Source of the DNA: Bacteroides finegoldii DSM 17565
GTDB taxonomy: Bacteria > Bacteroidota > Bacteroidia > Bacteroidales > Bacteroidaceae
Direction of reading: 5' to 3'
Assembly: GCF_000156195.1 (NCBI RefSeq)
Contig: NZ_GG688319.1
Coordinates: 1-64,000 of the forward strand
DNA length: 64,000 nt
Positions 28,146 through 36,468 of this stretch are shown here, one piece after another (the first letter of the stretch is position 1; each line of letters opens with the position of its first letter). The notes below the pieces were generated by a model that had not been told where the DNA came from, did no database searches, and saw only the letters and a list, made by a program, of their open reading frames with translations. The position numbers and the translations under genes are program-made.

Positions 28146-29405
28146 ATGATGAAAAAATACATTCTAATCTTTCTTTGCCTGATGATGGTATCGGGCAGTT
28201 TTGCTCAAATAAAGGACTTCAAGTTTAAATTTTACGGACAGATTCGCACCGACCTCTACTACAACAGTCGCGCCAATGAAGAAACCGTAGACGGATTATT
28301 TTATATGTATCCGAAAGATAAAGTACGTGACGAAGACGGGAATGACTTGAATGGAACGCCAAGCAGCAACTTCTATACTTTATATTCACGTCTGGGAGTA
28401 GACGTGGCCGGTCCTAAACTGGGGACAGCCAAGACTTCCGCCAAAATAGAAGCCGACTTTCGGGGTACCGGTACTTCTTATTCGGTAGTCCGCCTGCGCC
28501 ATGCTTATCTCAATCTGGATTGGGGAAAATCGGCCTTATTGCTCGGTCAAACTTGGCATCCACTATTTGGAGATGTTTCTCCGCAGATTCTGAATCTTTC
28601 TGTCGGAGCACCTTTTCAGCCATTCAGCCGTGCACCACAAATTCGTTACCGCTATACTAATAAGAACTTCCAACTGACAGGAGCTGCCGTATGGCAATCC
28701 CAATATACCTCGCAAGGTATCGATTTAGATAACCCCACCAAGAGTAAAAAGAGCCACGAATACTTGAAAAACGGCTGTATTCCGGAAATTTACGTAGGAG
28801 CCGATTATAAAAACGGAGGATTCCTGATTGGTGCGGGAATCGAAATGCTATCAATGAAACCACGAAAGGAAGCTATCGGTGGAAATGGGAAGAGATTCAA
28901 AGTAGACGAACGAATCACTACTTTATCCTATGAGGCTCACATGAAATATACCAATAAAGATTGGTTTATCGGAGCCAAAAGCGTTTTGGGCTCCAACCTT
29001 ACACAGGCTTCCGGACTCGGTGGATTCGGTATCGAATCTATCGATGAACGTACAGGAGAACAGAAGTACACTCCAATTCGTGTTTCCAGCTCGTGGTTCA
29101 ACCTTGTCTATGGAAAGAAGTGGAAACCGGGAATTTTCGTCGGATACGCCAAGAACTTGGGAACAAGCGACGAATTATATGCTCCGAATGGAAAAGCACA
29201 ACTTTACGGAACAGGTACAAATCTCGACCAATTGGTAACGGCGGGTGCAGAACTGACTTATAATGTTCCTCACTGGAAATTCGGACTGGAGTATACGTTA
29301 AGCACAGCATGGTATGGTTCTCTCAACCCAATGAACGGGAAAATTAAAAATGCGCATGCTGTATGCAATAACCGTATCGTAGCGGTTGCCATGTTCATGT
29401 TCTAA
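28146..29405 (+). CDS. DcaP-like outer-membrane porin
   Basis: A 419-residue outer-membrane beta-barrel protein with a signal peptide (about residues 1-21, ending SFAQ). It has alternating aromatic strands throughout, an early KFYGQIRTDLYYNSR strand, ARRE-like FRLRHAYLNLDWGKSALLLGQTW character, and a C-terminal strand ending in phenylalanine (VAVAMFMF). The pattern fits the DcaP/porin superfamily of Bacteroidetes. It is the second gene of the short plus-strand pair after dus but has its own -7 box. The cargo is unknown; it may be a general porin and not part of the PUL. The start is at 28146, with a second ATG directly after it. Confidence 0.78.
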   Translation: MMKKYILIFLCLMMVSGSFAQIKDFKFKFYGQIRTDLYYNSRANEETVDGLFYMYPKDKVRDEDGNDLNGTPSSNFYTLYSRLGVDVAGPKLGTAKTSAKIEADFRGTGTSYSVVRLRHAYLNLDWGKSALLLGQTWHPLFGDVSPQILNLSVGAPFQPFSRAPQIRYRYTNKNFQLTGAAVWQSQYTSQGIDLDNPTKSKKSHEYLKNGCIPEIYVGADYKNGGFLIGAGIEMLSMKPRKEAIGGNGKRFKVDERITTLSYEAHMKYTNKDWFIGAKSVLGSNLTQASGLGGFGIESIDERTGEQKYTPIRVSSSWFNLVYGKKWKPGIFVGYAKNLGTSDELYAPNGKAQLYGTGTNLDQLVTAGAELTYNVPHWKFGLEYTLSTAWYGSLNPMNGKIKNAHAVCNNRIVAVAMFMF

Positions 29406-29710
29406 CCTCTCTCATAAAGTTAAACTCATCCATCTGCTGTCATCCGTCACATAAAAGGGGATAAATCATTGATAATAAACCCGTAAGACTGTGACAGCAG
29501 TGTGTGATGGCAATGTGACAGAAGGAACTGCTGTCACACGTTGCCAGCTTATTACAGTCAATCTTATGCGGAAGGAACTATACAGTTTCAGTCGTTAGAA
29601 ACTTTAGTTTCCATACGCGGAAACTTTGGTTTCATCGGTAAGAAACTTCAGTTTCATGCGCTTGAAACTAAAGTTGCAAGGCAGGAAACCAAAGTTTTCA
29701 ATGTAGGGAA
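29406..29710. other. Convergent intergenic region with repeats
   Basis: This 305-bp gap between the ends of the porin-like gene (+) and the chondroitinase (-) has no coding region. Its left half holds a 12-bp inverted repeat (29490-29501 with 29527-29538) plus a third partial copy (29434-29442). Its right half holds a 22-bp-period palindrome array. I see no classical terminator with a T-run, so one or both repeat systems may end transcription here. Confidence 0.7.
29490..29538. repeat. 12-bp inverted repeat with third copy nearby
   Basis: TGTGACAGCAGT (29490-29501) and its exact reverse complement (29527-29538) flank a 25-nt loop. A further CTGCTGTCA lies at 29434-29442 and could pair with the same left arm. 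No T-run follows, so a classical terminator is unlikely. Alternative pairings, or a protein-binding role, are possible. Confidence 0.65.
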
Positions 29711-29720
29711 CTATCGCTTC
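29575..29720. repeat. Array of seven short palindromes with 22-bp period
   Basis: Seven copies of a 14-15-bp palindrome of the type GAAACTTTAGTTTC begin at 29575, 29598, 29620, 29642, 29664, 29685 and 29707, which is a spacing of 21-23 bp. The spacers of about 8 bp differ in sequence. Inner copies are near-perfect (GAAACTTTGGTTTC, GAAACTTCAGTTTC, GAAACTAAAGTTGC); the outer two are degenerate. The last copy overlaps the stop-codon end of the chondroitinase gene. The 22-bp period equals about two turns of DNA, placing all units on one face of the helix. Confidence 0.85.
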
Positions 29721-32700
29721 TCCAGCATGACTTCAAGACTTGCACCATCTTTGCAAGTGAAGCGGAGTACTGTTTGTTTCTTGTCAACGGAGAGTACTTT
29801 ACAGAACGGAGTTTCCTTTATATTCCACTGTCCTTTCAACGTTACAGTTACCGGAATCTCACCACTCTCGTTATCAATCCACGGGCGGGAATAGATACTG
29901 CGCTCTACCCGCTTTCCGTCTTTATCAAAAGCCTCGTCGCTTGCACCGCGATACAATGCCAAATCCGGTTGCGATACGGTCAACAACATCTTTTCCGGAG
30001 ATTCTTTGCGAATCATAACCAGACACGAAGTATCTGTCCGTTGCAATAATCCGCCGGGAAGCAACGCTTGTGGAGTTTCAAACAGTACATAAGAATAGAT
30101 ATTGTCCGATAAAGACTGTACGATGTGGGCATTACGGTCTTGTTGGAGAACTTTATATGCAGGCTTCTTGGCGAACGCTTGTAAGGTAGCCGTACTTGTC
30201 TGCGGAAGAACAGCATACTCATAACTTCCACCTTTAGGGGCTTTTCCATGATCGACAACCAATGATACCCAATCCCCTTTCGTCTCCTTACCGGTATCCT
30301 GCATACGGGAATGTTGCGGGAACTTCTTCTCAAAACGAGCCGTAACAGGTACATAATATCCGGTTCCGAAATGATCCATCCATAATTCACCTTCACCTTG
30401 ATAACCTTTCCAATAATCATGTCCTGCTTTGTCGGTTACCGCCAATTGGAATATAGTGGTTTCAGTAGGATATTCCGCATTGGCGTTTTCAATATCCGAT
30501 CCTAGACAAACGATTGTTTCACCGATGAAATGGAAGGATTTACGTGCCCGGTGAGTTCCGTTATACTTATCATGTTCATGCAACTTCATACCGAAGTTCC
30601 CATTCTCTTTCTGTTGTGACAGTCCGCCGGCAAAAGCCTCATCGGAATAGAGCATCTCTTCCATACCGGAGAACCTGTCCACATTCATAACTTTCGCTTT
30701 CAACTGTTCGAGGGGAAGATGAATGGAAGTCACACCCGGAATACGGTTCCAGTCGAAACCTTCCTGTTGCCATCCGCTAGTAGCAGGAGTCACAATCTGT
30801 CCCGGAGCTGCGGTAAGAATCTGCAAACTTCCATGTGCAAAGTAACGGCCATAGAGATTACGTCCCAAATAATGCTCGGCCGCCCAAAGATAGCGGGAAT
30901 GTCCGCGAGCCACTGCCGACCAGTTACTGCGACGTTGCACAGAGGCACAACCATACCCCAGCGCCAGATTTCCCTGCGGATCAGGTTCGGGCCGGAAACC
31001 TTTCTCTACGAGCCGCTTTGCAATCTTTTTCTCTTGTGCATTGGATACCTTCGGCATATACTCCGGTTCTTGGCCATCGGAAGAAGCACCGGACACCAAG
31101 CGCAAATAAGCGGCTGCCATTTCTTCGTCAAATTCCGCCTTTCCATCGGGAGTTCCCGCCATAGCCATCATTGCATAATGCATCGGCACCAATTTCCCCT
31201 TTCCATCGGGATGACGCCCGGACAAAGCCAATGGGAAGTTCAGCTTATTGCAATAAAAACGCATGGCAAGTAGCACATTCCTCACTGTTTCATGCGCCAG
31301 CTCAGAGACAGCAAACTCTGTCCGGTTGAGAAGATAAATCATATTAGTCGCCCCATCCAAACCACCGACGGCATAAGCCGGATAAAGGTTGCGATGATGA
31401 AAAGCAGCGCCATCCACCTTAAACGAACCGGCCAATCCCGGAGCCGGACGACACCCGTAATCTATCCAACGGGAAAATGACCGCAAGTATTGTAACTTTT
31501 CAGGAGTATCTTCCATCATCAGAATGCTTGCTATACGGCCGGTAGTCTGTGTATTGAATGAATCCATATCAATACCGTTACTTTCCGGCTTCGGATATAC
31601 TTCATTAGTGATGGCATACCAACGCAAGGTACGTTCGGCTTCCTGCAATTTACCAGCCTCACGCAACACATCCTTCATCAGAAAATAAGCCAGATACAGA
31701 CCACGGACACTATACCCGTAATGATGAATATTTCCCCAACAACTACCGTACGTCACTCCCTGATCGGTAATATGGTCATACATTGCCAGGAATTTCTCCT
31801 TCATTTCATTCTGAACTTCCGGATTCGCCGTACTATTATTATAGGCAACAGCAATTCTCTTCATCAAGTCGAAATAAGCACGCATCTCCACACCCATCTT
31901 GGTCAGCATATCTTTGTCCCAATTCGGTATAATGCGTTCATAAGCTTCCGAAGCACGTACCATAAAAATAGGTACCCCCGAAACCTTGCCATTCTTATAG
32001 GTAATCTGATAGAAATCATATTTCTTGCGGATGGTCTGTATCTCTTTATCCGATACTTTACCTTTTGTATAGTTCATGTCACGGAAACGCTTCTCCAGCA
32101 ACTTCATCTCTTTCTTTTGCGCCTCGCTCACCGGAGTCAGTTCGATATCCGGCTGCAACAATGAATGTTTATAGACAACCAACCAATGATTATTAGTTCC
32201 GGCATTGACAAAAGGAACTTGTAAGTCGGCTGTTTGCTGACGGGCATCCACCTTCGTCGCAGTGATCAAATGATCGATGAAAAGGCTTCCTTTTTCATTC
32301 GGAGCAACAATACGAAGCTCATTCATCCCTTCTTCCGGAGTACCCTGCATATCCCGTTCGTAGCAAACCCATGCAGCACGCCAACCGCTGAAATTGATTC
32401 CGAAAGGAAACGAAGTACATTTCTTGCCATCTTTCAAAAACTCAAACTCAATTGTTGCGTCCTGAGGCTCCTCATTGTACACCCATATTATAAAAGCAGA
32501 AAGATATAAATCTTTACCCGTCGGATCTTTCTTTTCAAACTTTAAATCCTTCTTCAATTCCAATACCCCTCCAGGCTCAAAGACCCATTTCAGCGAATGT
32601 TTTCCGTCTTTATAATGTGTATCGGAAATAGAGAGTTGCGAATTGACACCTGTTATGTAATCCGGAATCTTCGATTCCTCAAAAGAGAACATCCGCTCGT

Positions 32701-32788
32701 CGGTCACGACTTGCGCATGAAGAAATGCTGAATACAAAAATGAAAATAGGGTAATCACCCGTAATCTGGTAAAGAGTTGTTTCATCAT
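29711..32788 (-). CDS. Chondroitinase ABC-type lyase (PL8)
   Basis: A 1025-residue secreted chondroitin/dermatan sulfate lyase with a signal peptide (about residues 1-25). An N-terminal jelly-roll domain (about 28-190) is followed by the alpha/alpha toroid (about 230-620) and C-terminal beta-sandwiches. The catalytic set is conserved: H465 and Y472 in FHH...YPAY, R525 in [10 protein letters not shown], and E638 in [16 protein letters not shown]. Length and domain order match the broad-specificity chondroitinase ABC known from B. thetaiotaomicron (BT3324, from memory). It lies 46 bp after a DUF6250 gene and is probably co-transcribed with it. Two start codons occur in tandem (32788 and 32785). 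Confidence 0.95.
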   Translation of the reverse strand: MMKQLFTRLRVITLFSFLYSAFLHAQVVTDERMFSFEESKIPDYITGVNSQLSISDTHYKDGKHSLKWVFEPGGVLELKKDLKFEKKDPTGKDLYLSAFIIWVYNEEPQDATIEFEFLKDGKKCTSFPFGINFSGWRAAWVCYERDMQGTPEEGMNELRIVAPNEKGSLFIDHLITATKVDARQQTADLQVPFVNAGTNNHWLVVYKHSLLQPDIELTPVSEAQKKEMKLLEKRFRDMNYTKGKVSDKEIQTIRKKYDFYQITYKNGKVSGVPIFMVRASEAYERIIPNWDKDMLTKMGVEMRAYFDLMKRIAVAYNNSTANPEVQNEMKEKFLAMYDHITDQGVTYGSCWGNIHHYGYSVRGLYLAYFLMKDVLREAGKLQEAERTLRWYAITNEVYPKPESNGIDMDSFNTQTTGRIASILMMEDTPEKLQYLRSFSRWIDYGCRPAPGLAGSFKVDGAAFHHRNLYPAYAVGGLDGATNMIYLLNRTEFAVSELAHETVRNVLLAMRFYCNKLNFPLALSGRHPDGKGKLVPMHYAMMAMAGTPDGKAEFDEEMAAAYLRLVSGASSDGQEPEYMPKVSNAQEKKIAKRLVEKGFRPEPDPQGNLALGYGCASVQRRSNWSAVARGHSRYLWAAEHYLGRNLYGRYFAHGSLQILTAAPGQIVTPATSGWQQEGFDWNRIPGVTSIHLPLEQLKAKVMNVDRFSGMEEMLYSDEAFAGGLSQQKENGNFGMKLHEHDKYNGTHRARKSFHFIGETIVCLGSDIENANAEYPTETTIFQLAVTDKAGHDYWKGYQGEGELWMDHFGTGYYVPVTARFEKKFPQHSRMQDTGKETKGDWVSLVVDHGKAPKGGSYEYAVLPQTSTATLQAFAKKPAYKVLQQDRNAHIVQSLSDNIYSYVLFETPQALLPGGLLQRTDTSCLVMIRKESPEKMLLTVSQPDLALYRGASDEAFDKDGKRVERSIYSRPWIDNESGEIPVTVTLKGQWNIKETPFCKVLSVDKKQTVLRFTCKDGASLEVMLEKR

Positions 32789-32834
32789 GGGTATTTATAT
32801 CTTATTTAGGTTTCTATATGCGGTATAAACAGTC

Positions 32835-33524
32835 TCAAAAAGAAGTCACTTTAAAGCCGGTAAACAACACGTGGTTTTGCAAAAGGCGCAGGCCGAAATG
32901 TCCGTCTCCTTCGTTTCCGGTGAGGGTATAGCGGAATAATTCTTCACCATTCACCGCGTAAGTAGTCATTCCTTTTTCTACCCGAATCCGGATTTCATAC
33001 CATTTATTGGGTACAAGCAAATGCGGCGTATCAGTATACTCCTTCAATAACGGTTTGACTTTATCATCTGCAATACCATAATATTCTCCTCTGTAACGTC
33101 GAAAACGGGTGGTAGAATTATCATTTCCCCCGTATCCAACGTAAAAAAGGTTCAATGTATTATAGTTCTTAAAGACACCGTTGCGCCACTGGCTGCGAGC
33201 AAAAAGATCGTCGGGATGTTTAGGATCATTGGCAGCCCAAAAGCAATTCAAATCACTCAGACGATCGTGCCTTCCCCCTTTCATCACCATACAGATATGG
33301 TAACTGATTTCATAATCACCCGTCAGACGCTGTGAGGACCATAGAGTCAACCCACCCGGTACAATCAGTTCCAATGTATCGGCATGTTCTATTATCTGTA
33401 AAGCATGGGATTCATCTTCTATTTTCCACTGTTTTACAAAAGAGCTAGTATGTTGCGCAAAAAGCACCACACTATCCAAAAGAAGAAAAGTAATCAGACT
33501 GTAGCTAATAAAAAATCGCTTCAT
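32835..33524 (-). CDS. DUF6250-type secreted concanavalin-like protein
   Basis: A 229-residue secreted protein with a signal peptide (about residues 1-23). It is a single beta-sandwich domain with the motifs GDYEISYHICMVMKGG, LSDLNCFWAANDP, YVGYGGNDNSTTRFRRY and HFGLRLLQNHVLFTGFKV, which I recognise as the DUF6250 family found in Bacteroides PULs. The concanavalin-like fold suggests carbohydrate binding or cleavage, but no catalytic residues are known to me. It precedes the chondroitinase gene in the same transcript, which suggests a helper role on the same substrate. Confidence 0.7.
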   Translation of the reverse strand: MKRFFISYSLITFLLLDSVVLFAQHTSSFVKQWKIEDESHALQIIEHADTLELIVPGGLTLWSSQRLTGDYEISYHICMVMKGGRHDRLSDLNCFWAANDPKHPDDLFARSQWRNGVFKNYNTLNLFYVGYGGNDNSTTRFRRYRGEYYGIADDKVKPLLKEYTDTPHLLVPNKWYEIRIRVEKGMTTYAVNGEELFRYTLTGNEGDGHFGLRLLQNHVLFTGFKVTSF

Positions 33525-33568
33525 TATTTATGGTATTAGTTTAAAGATCATTCTTTCGGATACAAAGA

Positions 33569-33596
33569 AACCCCTCTTTTCGAAAAAAGAGGGGTT
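33569..33596. terminator. Hairpin terminator separating LruC gene from DUF6250/chondroitinase unit
   Basis: A perfect 12-bp stem (33569-33580 with 33585-33596) has a 4-nt loop and a GGGG/CCCC core. It lies 48 bp beyond the stop codon of the minus-strand LruC-domain gene. The minus-strand sequence after the stem is T-rich but interrupted. It probably isolates the downstream two-gene unit. Confidence 0.75.
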
Positions 33597-33643
33597 CAAA
33601 TTGTACAAAATACCTCAAATAACGTATTGGGTATGCATTTGTA

Positions 33644-34963
33644 TTACCAAGCTTCTACTACTTTTCCATATAATGGTGCCAAATACCAATCTTTATTCTG
33701 AGCTCCATTACTTTGTGCCCATTCAGTAAACTGAGGATAAGCTTCGGCAAAAGGCACTCTTTCGTATGTATGCTTCACACCCACAGGTACTTTTACCCCC
33801 CAAACGAAACCGTTCTTATTACAATATGGAATACCATTTATCATTTCAACATCAGCTTTTGCTGCATCAACATCATAATTTGTATAGAAACGGGTTGGCT
33901 CATATCCTTTCATGTGAATCTCTGTATTATCATTCGTCACAATAAAGAAATTTTGTTTTTTTGTATCCAAAATCAAATTTCTATAAGCTTCCAGTTGATT
34001 TTTCCCTTCATTATCAGTAATTTCAGAACGATTCTTACCGGCAAACTTAATTTCAGCACGTAACATCGGTTTTCCTATGACAATATAACCTTCTGTTGTT
34101 TGAAAGAAATTCTGTTTATCACCAAGTGCGGACAATCCATCCAACATAATCACCGGATTACCTGTCTTTGCATCGACAGTCAGTTTATAAGTATTCATAT
34201 TTACCTCTACAAAATCACCCCCAGTTTCTTCTCTGACCATTTCTTCTTCCATACCTTGTCCGCCTTTCCAAAGAATACGAGAAGTAATCTCATTAATATA
34301 CTTCTTATCAAGTCCAATCAACTCCACACCCAACTTTGTCGGATAATATCCTCCTTTGGCACGAAGATCCAAAGTAAGCAAAAGCCCTTCTTTATAGCCA
34401 TGTGCAGGTAACAAGTTTTCTACTTGGCATTCGGTAACCTTTAGGTCATACTCGATGACAACATCATTCAAATCGTTGTCAGGACCATTAGATTGCTTCG
34501 GCCAGTTGTCTTCAAACATAGCAACTCCTGTGTTATGATAAAAACGAAAACCCGCATCCTCTTCACTTGTTGGCGCTACTGCATCCTCCAAATTAATAGA
34601 ACCATCTGCCCGAGTAACCGCTTTCAAATTAATTGTCCGTACTTGGGGACCTGACATAGCAGCATATTTAGCATATACAGTCTGAGAATGCATCGGAATA
34701 TTCAAATCCACAGTTGTTTCACCTTCTACAAGAGCATTCTCCAACAAAGGAATTTTACATTCCGCATCAGAATATAAAGAAATAAGTGTCTTGTTAGCCG
34801 ATGTTATAGATACCGAGACTGTACGGCTTGTCGCCCAGTCAAATCCCGTAGAGATCTTGTCCGTAGAACTATCTCCCGTTGTTGCTTCATTGTCACTGTT
34901 TGTACAGGCAACAATGGTAAATGTTCCCATAAGGACATACATCAAACTTCTAATTTTCATCAT
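33644..34963 (-). CDS. LruC-domain (DUF4842-type) lipoprotein
   Basis: A 439-residue lipoprotein (lipobox ending VACTN). The central segment, with FRFYHNTGVAMFEDNWP followed by DNDLNDVVIEYDL, is the calcium-loop-like signature of LruC domains. The C-terminal half is all beta and ends in a FVWGVKVPVG/WYLAPLYGKVVEAW segment. LruC proteins are surface lipoproteins of unknown function in Bacteroidetes and Leptospira. The ATG at 34963 is preferred over an upstream TTG. The gene stands alone: a terminator follows it, and the exopolysaccharide-type operon is divergent from it. Confidence 0.75.
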   Translation of the reverse strand: MMKIRSLMYVLMGTFTIVACTNSDNEATTGDSSTDKISTGFDWATSRTVSVSITSANKTLISLYSDAECKIPLLENALVEGETTVDLNIPMHSQTVYAKYAAMSGPQVRTINLKAVTRADGSINLEDAVAPTSEEDAGFRFYHNTGVAMFEDNWPKQSNGPDNDLNDVVIEYDLKVTECQVENLLPAHGYKEGLLLTLDLRAKGGYYPTKLGVELIGLDKKYINEITSRILWKGGQGMEEEMVREETGGDFVEVNMNTYKLTVDAKTGNPVIMLDGLSALGDKQNFFQTTEGYIVIGKPMLRAEIKFAGKNRSEITDNEGKNQLEAYRNLILDTKKQNFFIVTNDNTEIHMKGYEPTRFYTNYDVDAAKADVEMINGIPYCNKNGFVWGVKVPVGVKHTYERVPFAEAYPQFTEWAQSNGAQNKDWYLAPLYGKVVEAW

Positions 34964-35056
34964 AATTCTCAAATTTAATAACTGTTCATCTTCCTTTTCT
35001 CAATTGAAACCACGCTTTATGCCATCCATAAGCGAGCCTCTTTTGTTAACCAATCA

Positions 35057-35064
35057 CAAAAATA
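35057..35064 (-). promoter_or_regulatory. Candidate -7 box (TATTTTTG) for LruC gene
   Basis: The minus strand reads TATTTTTG, fitting TAnnTTTG, about 95 bp upstream of the ATG at 34963. A second minus-strand candidate is at 35229-35236. No -33 element is clear for either. Confidence 0.35.
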
Positions 35065-35196
35065 CTTAACATTAAATCATATAACAGCCTTGTTTATCTT
35101 TAATTTTTACCCTTTCCATCGAAAATAACAAGTAGCCATAAACTTACCGCAAAAGCCTTGTTCATCGGCGATGGATAATATATACAAGTTATTTCT

Positions 35197-35204
35197 TATA
35201 TTTG
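35197..35204 (+). promoter_or_regulatory. Bacteroides -7 box (TATATTTG) for HEAT/GT2 operon
   Basis: TATATTTG matches the -7 consensus and is the only good plus-strand box in the gap. It predicts a leader of about 78 nt before the ATG at 35289. Confidence 0.45.
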
Positions 35205-35288
35205 CATAAGACAAGATATTCCATACAACAAATATAAGAATATCGCTTTGAATATACAAGTTTTTTTTGGCTAAATATATCAAAAGAA

Positions 35289-36461
35289 ATGGAGCAAGTA
35301 TTATATGGCATAGATTACATAGAATATTATTTCTATTGGATATATTACAAGTTTATTGGCTATCCTTTAATAATAAGAATATGTTCGATTGCTGTAATGT
35401 TCTGCATCATTGCGTACCTATTTCTTTTATTACATATCATATATGGTATATTCAACAGAAAGAAAGAAAAACGTAGATACCAAAAGGCTTATGACAAATA
35501 CTATGAAGATATGCTATCTATCTCTTTAGATTCCAGCACAATAAGTGACGAAGAGATAGCTGACAGACTGAAGTATGATACCAAAAAGCGTCCTAAACCC
35601 AACGAGCTTCGTATCATTACTCAACTGCTGACCGAGATAAAGACTGCACATGAGAATGAAATCAATGAAGTGAACTACCATTCAATACAAACTGTATTCC
35701 AAATAACCCGTTTCCTCGAACATGAACTTCAATTCGGAGCTAAGAGAGCCAAGATACAAGCCCTGAAAATCATTCAATCCATCAATGGATATGCCTCTGA
35801 AGCAGTATTGGTGCGTTTCCTTTATCACCGCAAAATAGAGCTAAGGAATTCGGCACGCTATACATATATGTGGCTAAGTCAGGGAAACCCGTTCCGTTTC
35901 TTCGATGAAGACATCAGCATGAAGCTAAGGCAATGGGATATGATGGAATTACATGCTATCCTCGAACACCGCCGGAAAGTAGGCTACAATACGCCTAGTT
36001 TCATTAAATGGGTAAATACTTCGGCTGAAGAAAATGTGAAGATATTCTTCATTAATGAAATCAGACTTTATAATGAAACAGAAAGTGCTCCGACTCTCGC
36101 CAAGCAAATCAATGCCCGTTCTGTAGAAATACGAAGCGAGGCAATAAAGACGTTAGGTAAACTTAAGTACAAAGAGGTAGAACCGAAGCTAATTGAGATG
36201 TACAATGTGCAGCCCGAAGAAGTCAAACGGCAGATTATCACAGCTATTGCAGACTTGAAAACTGATAAGGCTTTAGGATTCCTGTACAATGCTTACGATG
36301 ACGCTGACAATTGGGGAACAAAGCGAGTGATTCTGAAAGCCCTTTACGATTACAGTGCTATGGGCAGGAAAACATTCGAACAATTGGAGAGAAAAGCCGA
36401 TTCTCATACAGCGATCTTATTCGCTCATACAAAACACCCGCTTATTAACCAGTTAATATAA
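35289..36461 (+). CDS. HEAT-repeat membrane protein
   Basis: A 390-residue protein with one strong membrane helix (about residues 26-52), then a basic stretch (NRKKEKRRYQK) and a long cytoplasmic part of alpha-helical HEAT-type repeats. The repeats are clearest at about residues 255-350, where SVEIRSEAIKTLGKLK and EEVKRQIITAIADLK recur at about 30-residue spacing. It is the first gene of the five-gene operon, 7 bp before the glycosyltransferase. HEAT repeats bind protein partners, so a scaffold or regulator of the synthase at the inner membrane is likely, in the place that PgaD or a c-di-GMP receptor takes in other systems. That role is inferred; I recognise no named family. Confidence 0.75.
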   Translation: MEQVLYGIDYIEYYFYWIYYKFIGYPLIIRICSIAVMFCIIAYLFLLLHIIYGIFNRKKEKRRYQKAYDKYYEDMLSISLDSSTISDEEIADRLKYDTKKRPKPNELRIITQLLTEIKTAHENEINEVNYHSIQTVFQITRFLEHELQFGAKRAKIQALKIIQSINGYASEAVLVRFLYHRKIELRNSARYTYMWLSQGNPFRFFDEDISMKLRQWDMMELHAILEHRRKVGYNTPSFIKWVNTSAEENVKIFFINEIRLYNETESAPTLAKQINARSVEIRSEAIKTLGKLKYKEVEPKLIEMYNVQPEEVKRQIITAIADLKTDKALGFLYNAYDDADNWGTKRVILKALYDYSAMGRKTFEQLERKADSHTAILFAHTKHPLINQLI

Positions 36462-36468
36462 AAAGAAT

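Larger units (their letters stand above)
34973..35288. other. Divergent regulatory region, LruC gene and HEAT/GT2 operon
   Basis: This 316-bp AT-rich gap has no gene. It contains candidate -7 boxes in both directions, described separately. It also has an inverted repeat CTTATATTTG (35195-35204) / CAAATATAAG (35229-35238), whose two halves are themselves TATATTTG boxes facing away from each other's strand, and a repeated TATACAAGTT element on either side. These features suggest a regulated divergent promoter region, but no regulator can be named. Confidence 0.5.

Noticed and set aside
29575..29720. CRISPR array
   Set aside because: The repeat cores are 14 bp and the spacers 8 bp, far shorter than CRISPR units, and no cas gene is present.
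30719..31273. Plus-strand open frame of 184 codons inside the chondroitinase gene
   Set aside because: It is antisense to a conserved catalytic region of PL8 and shows no family motif.
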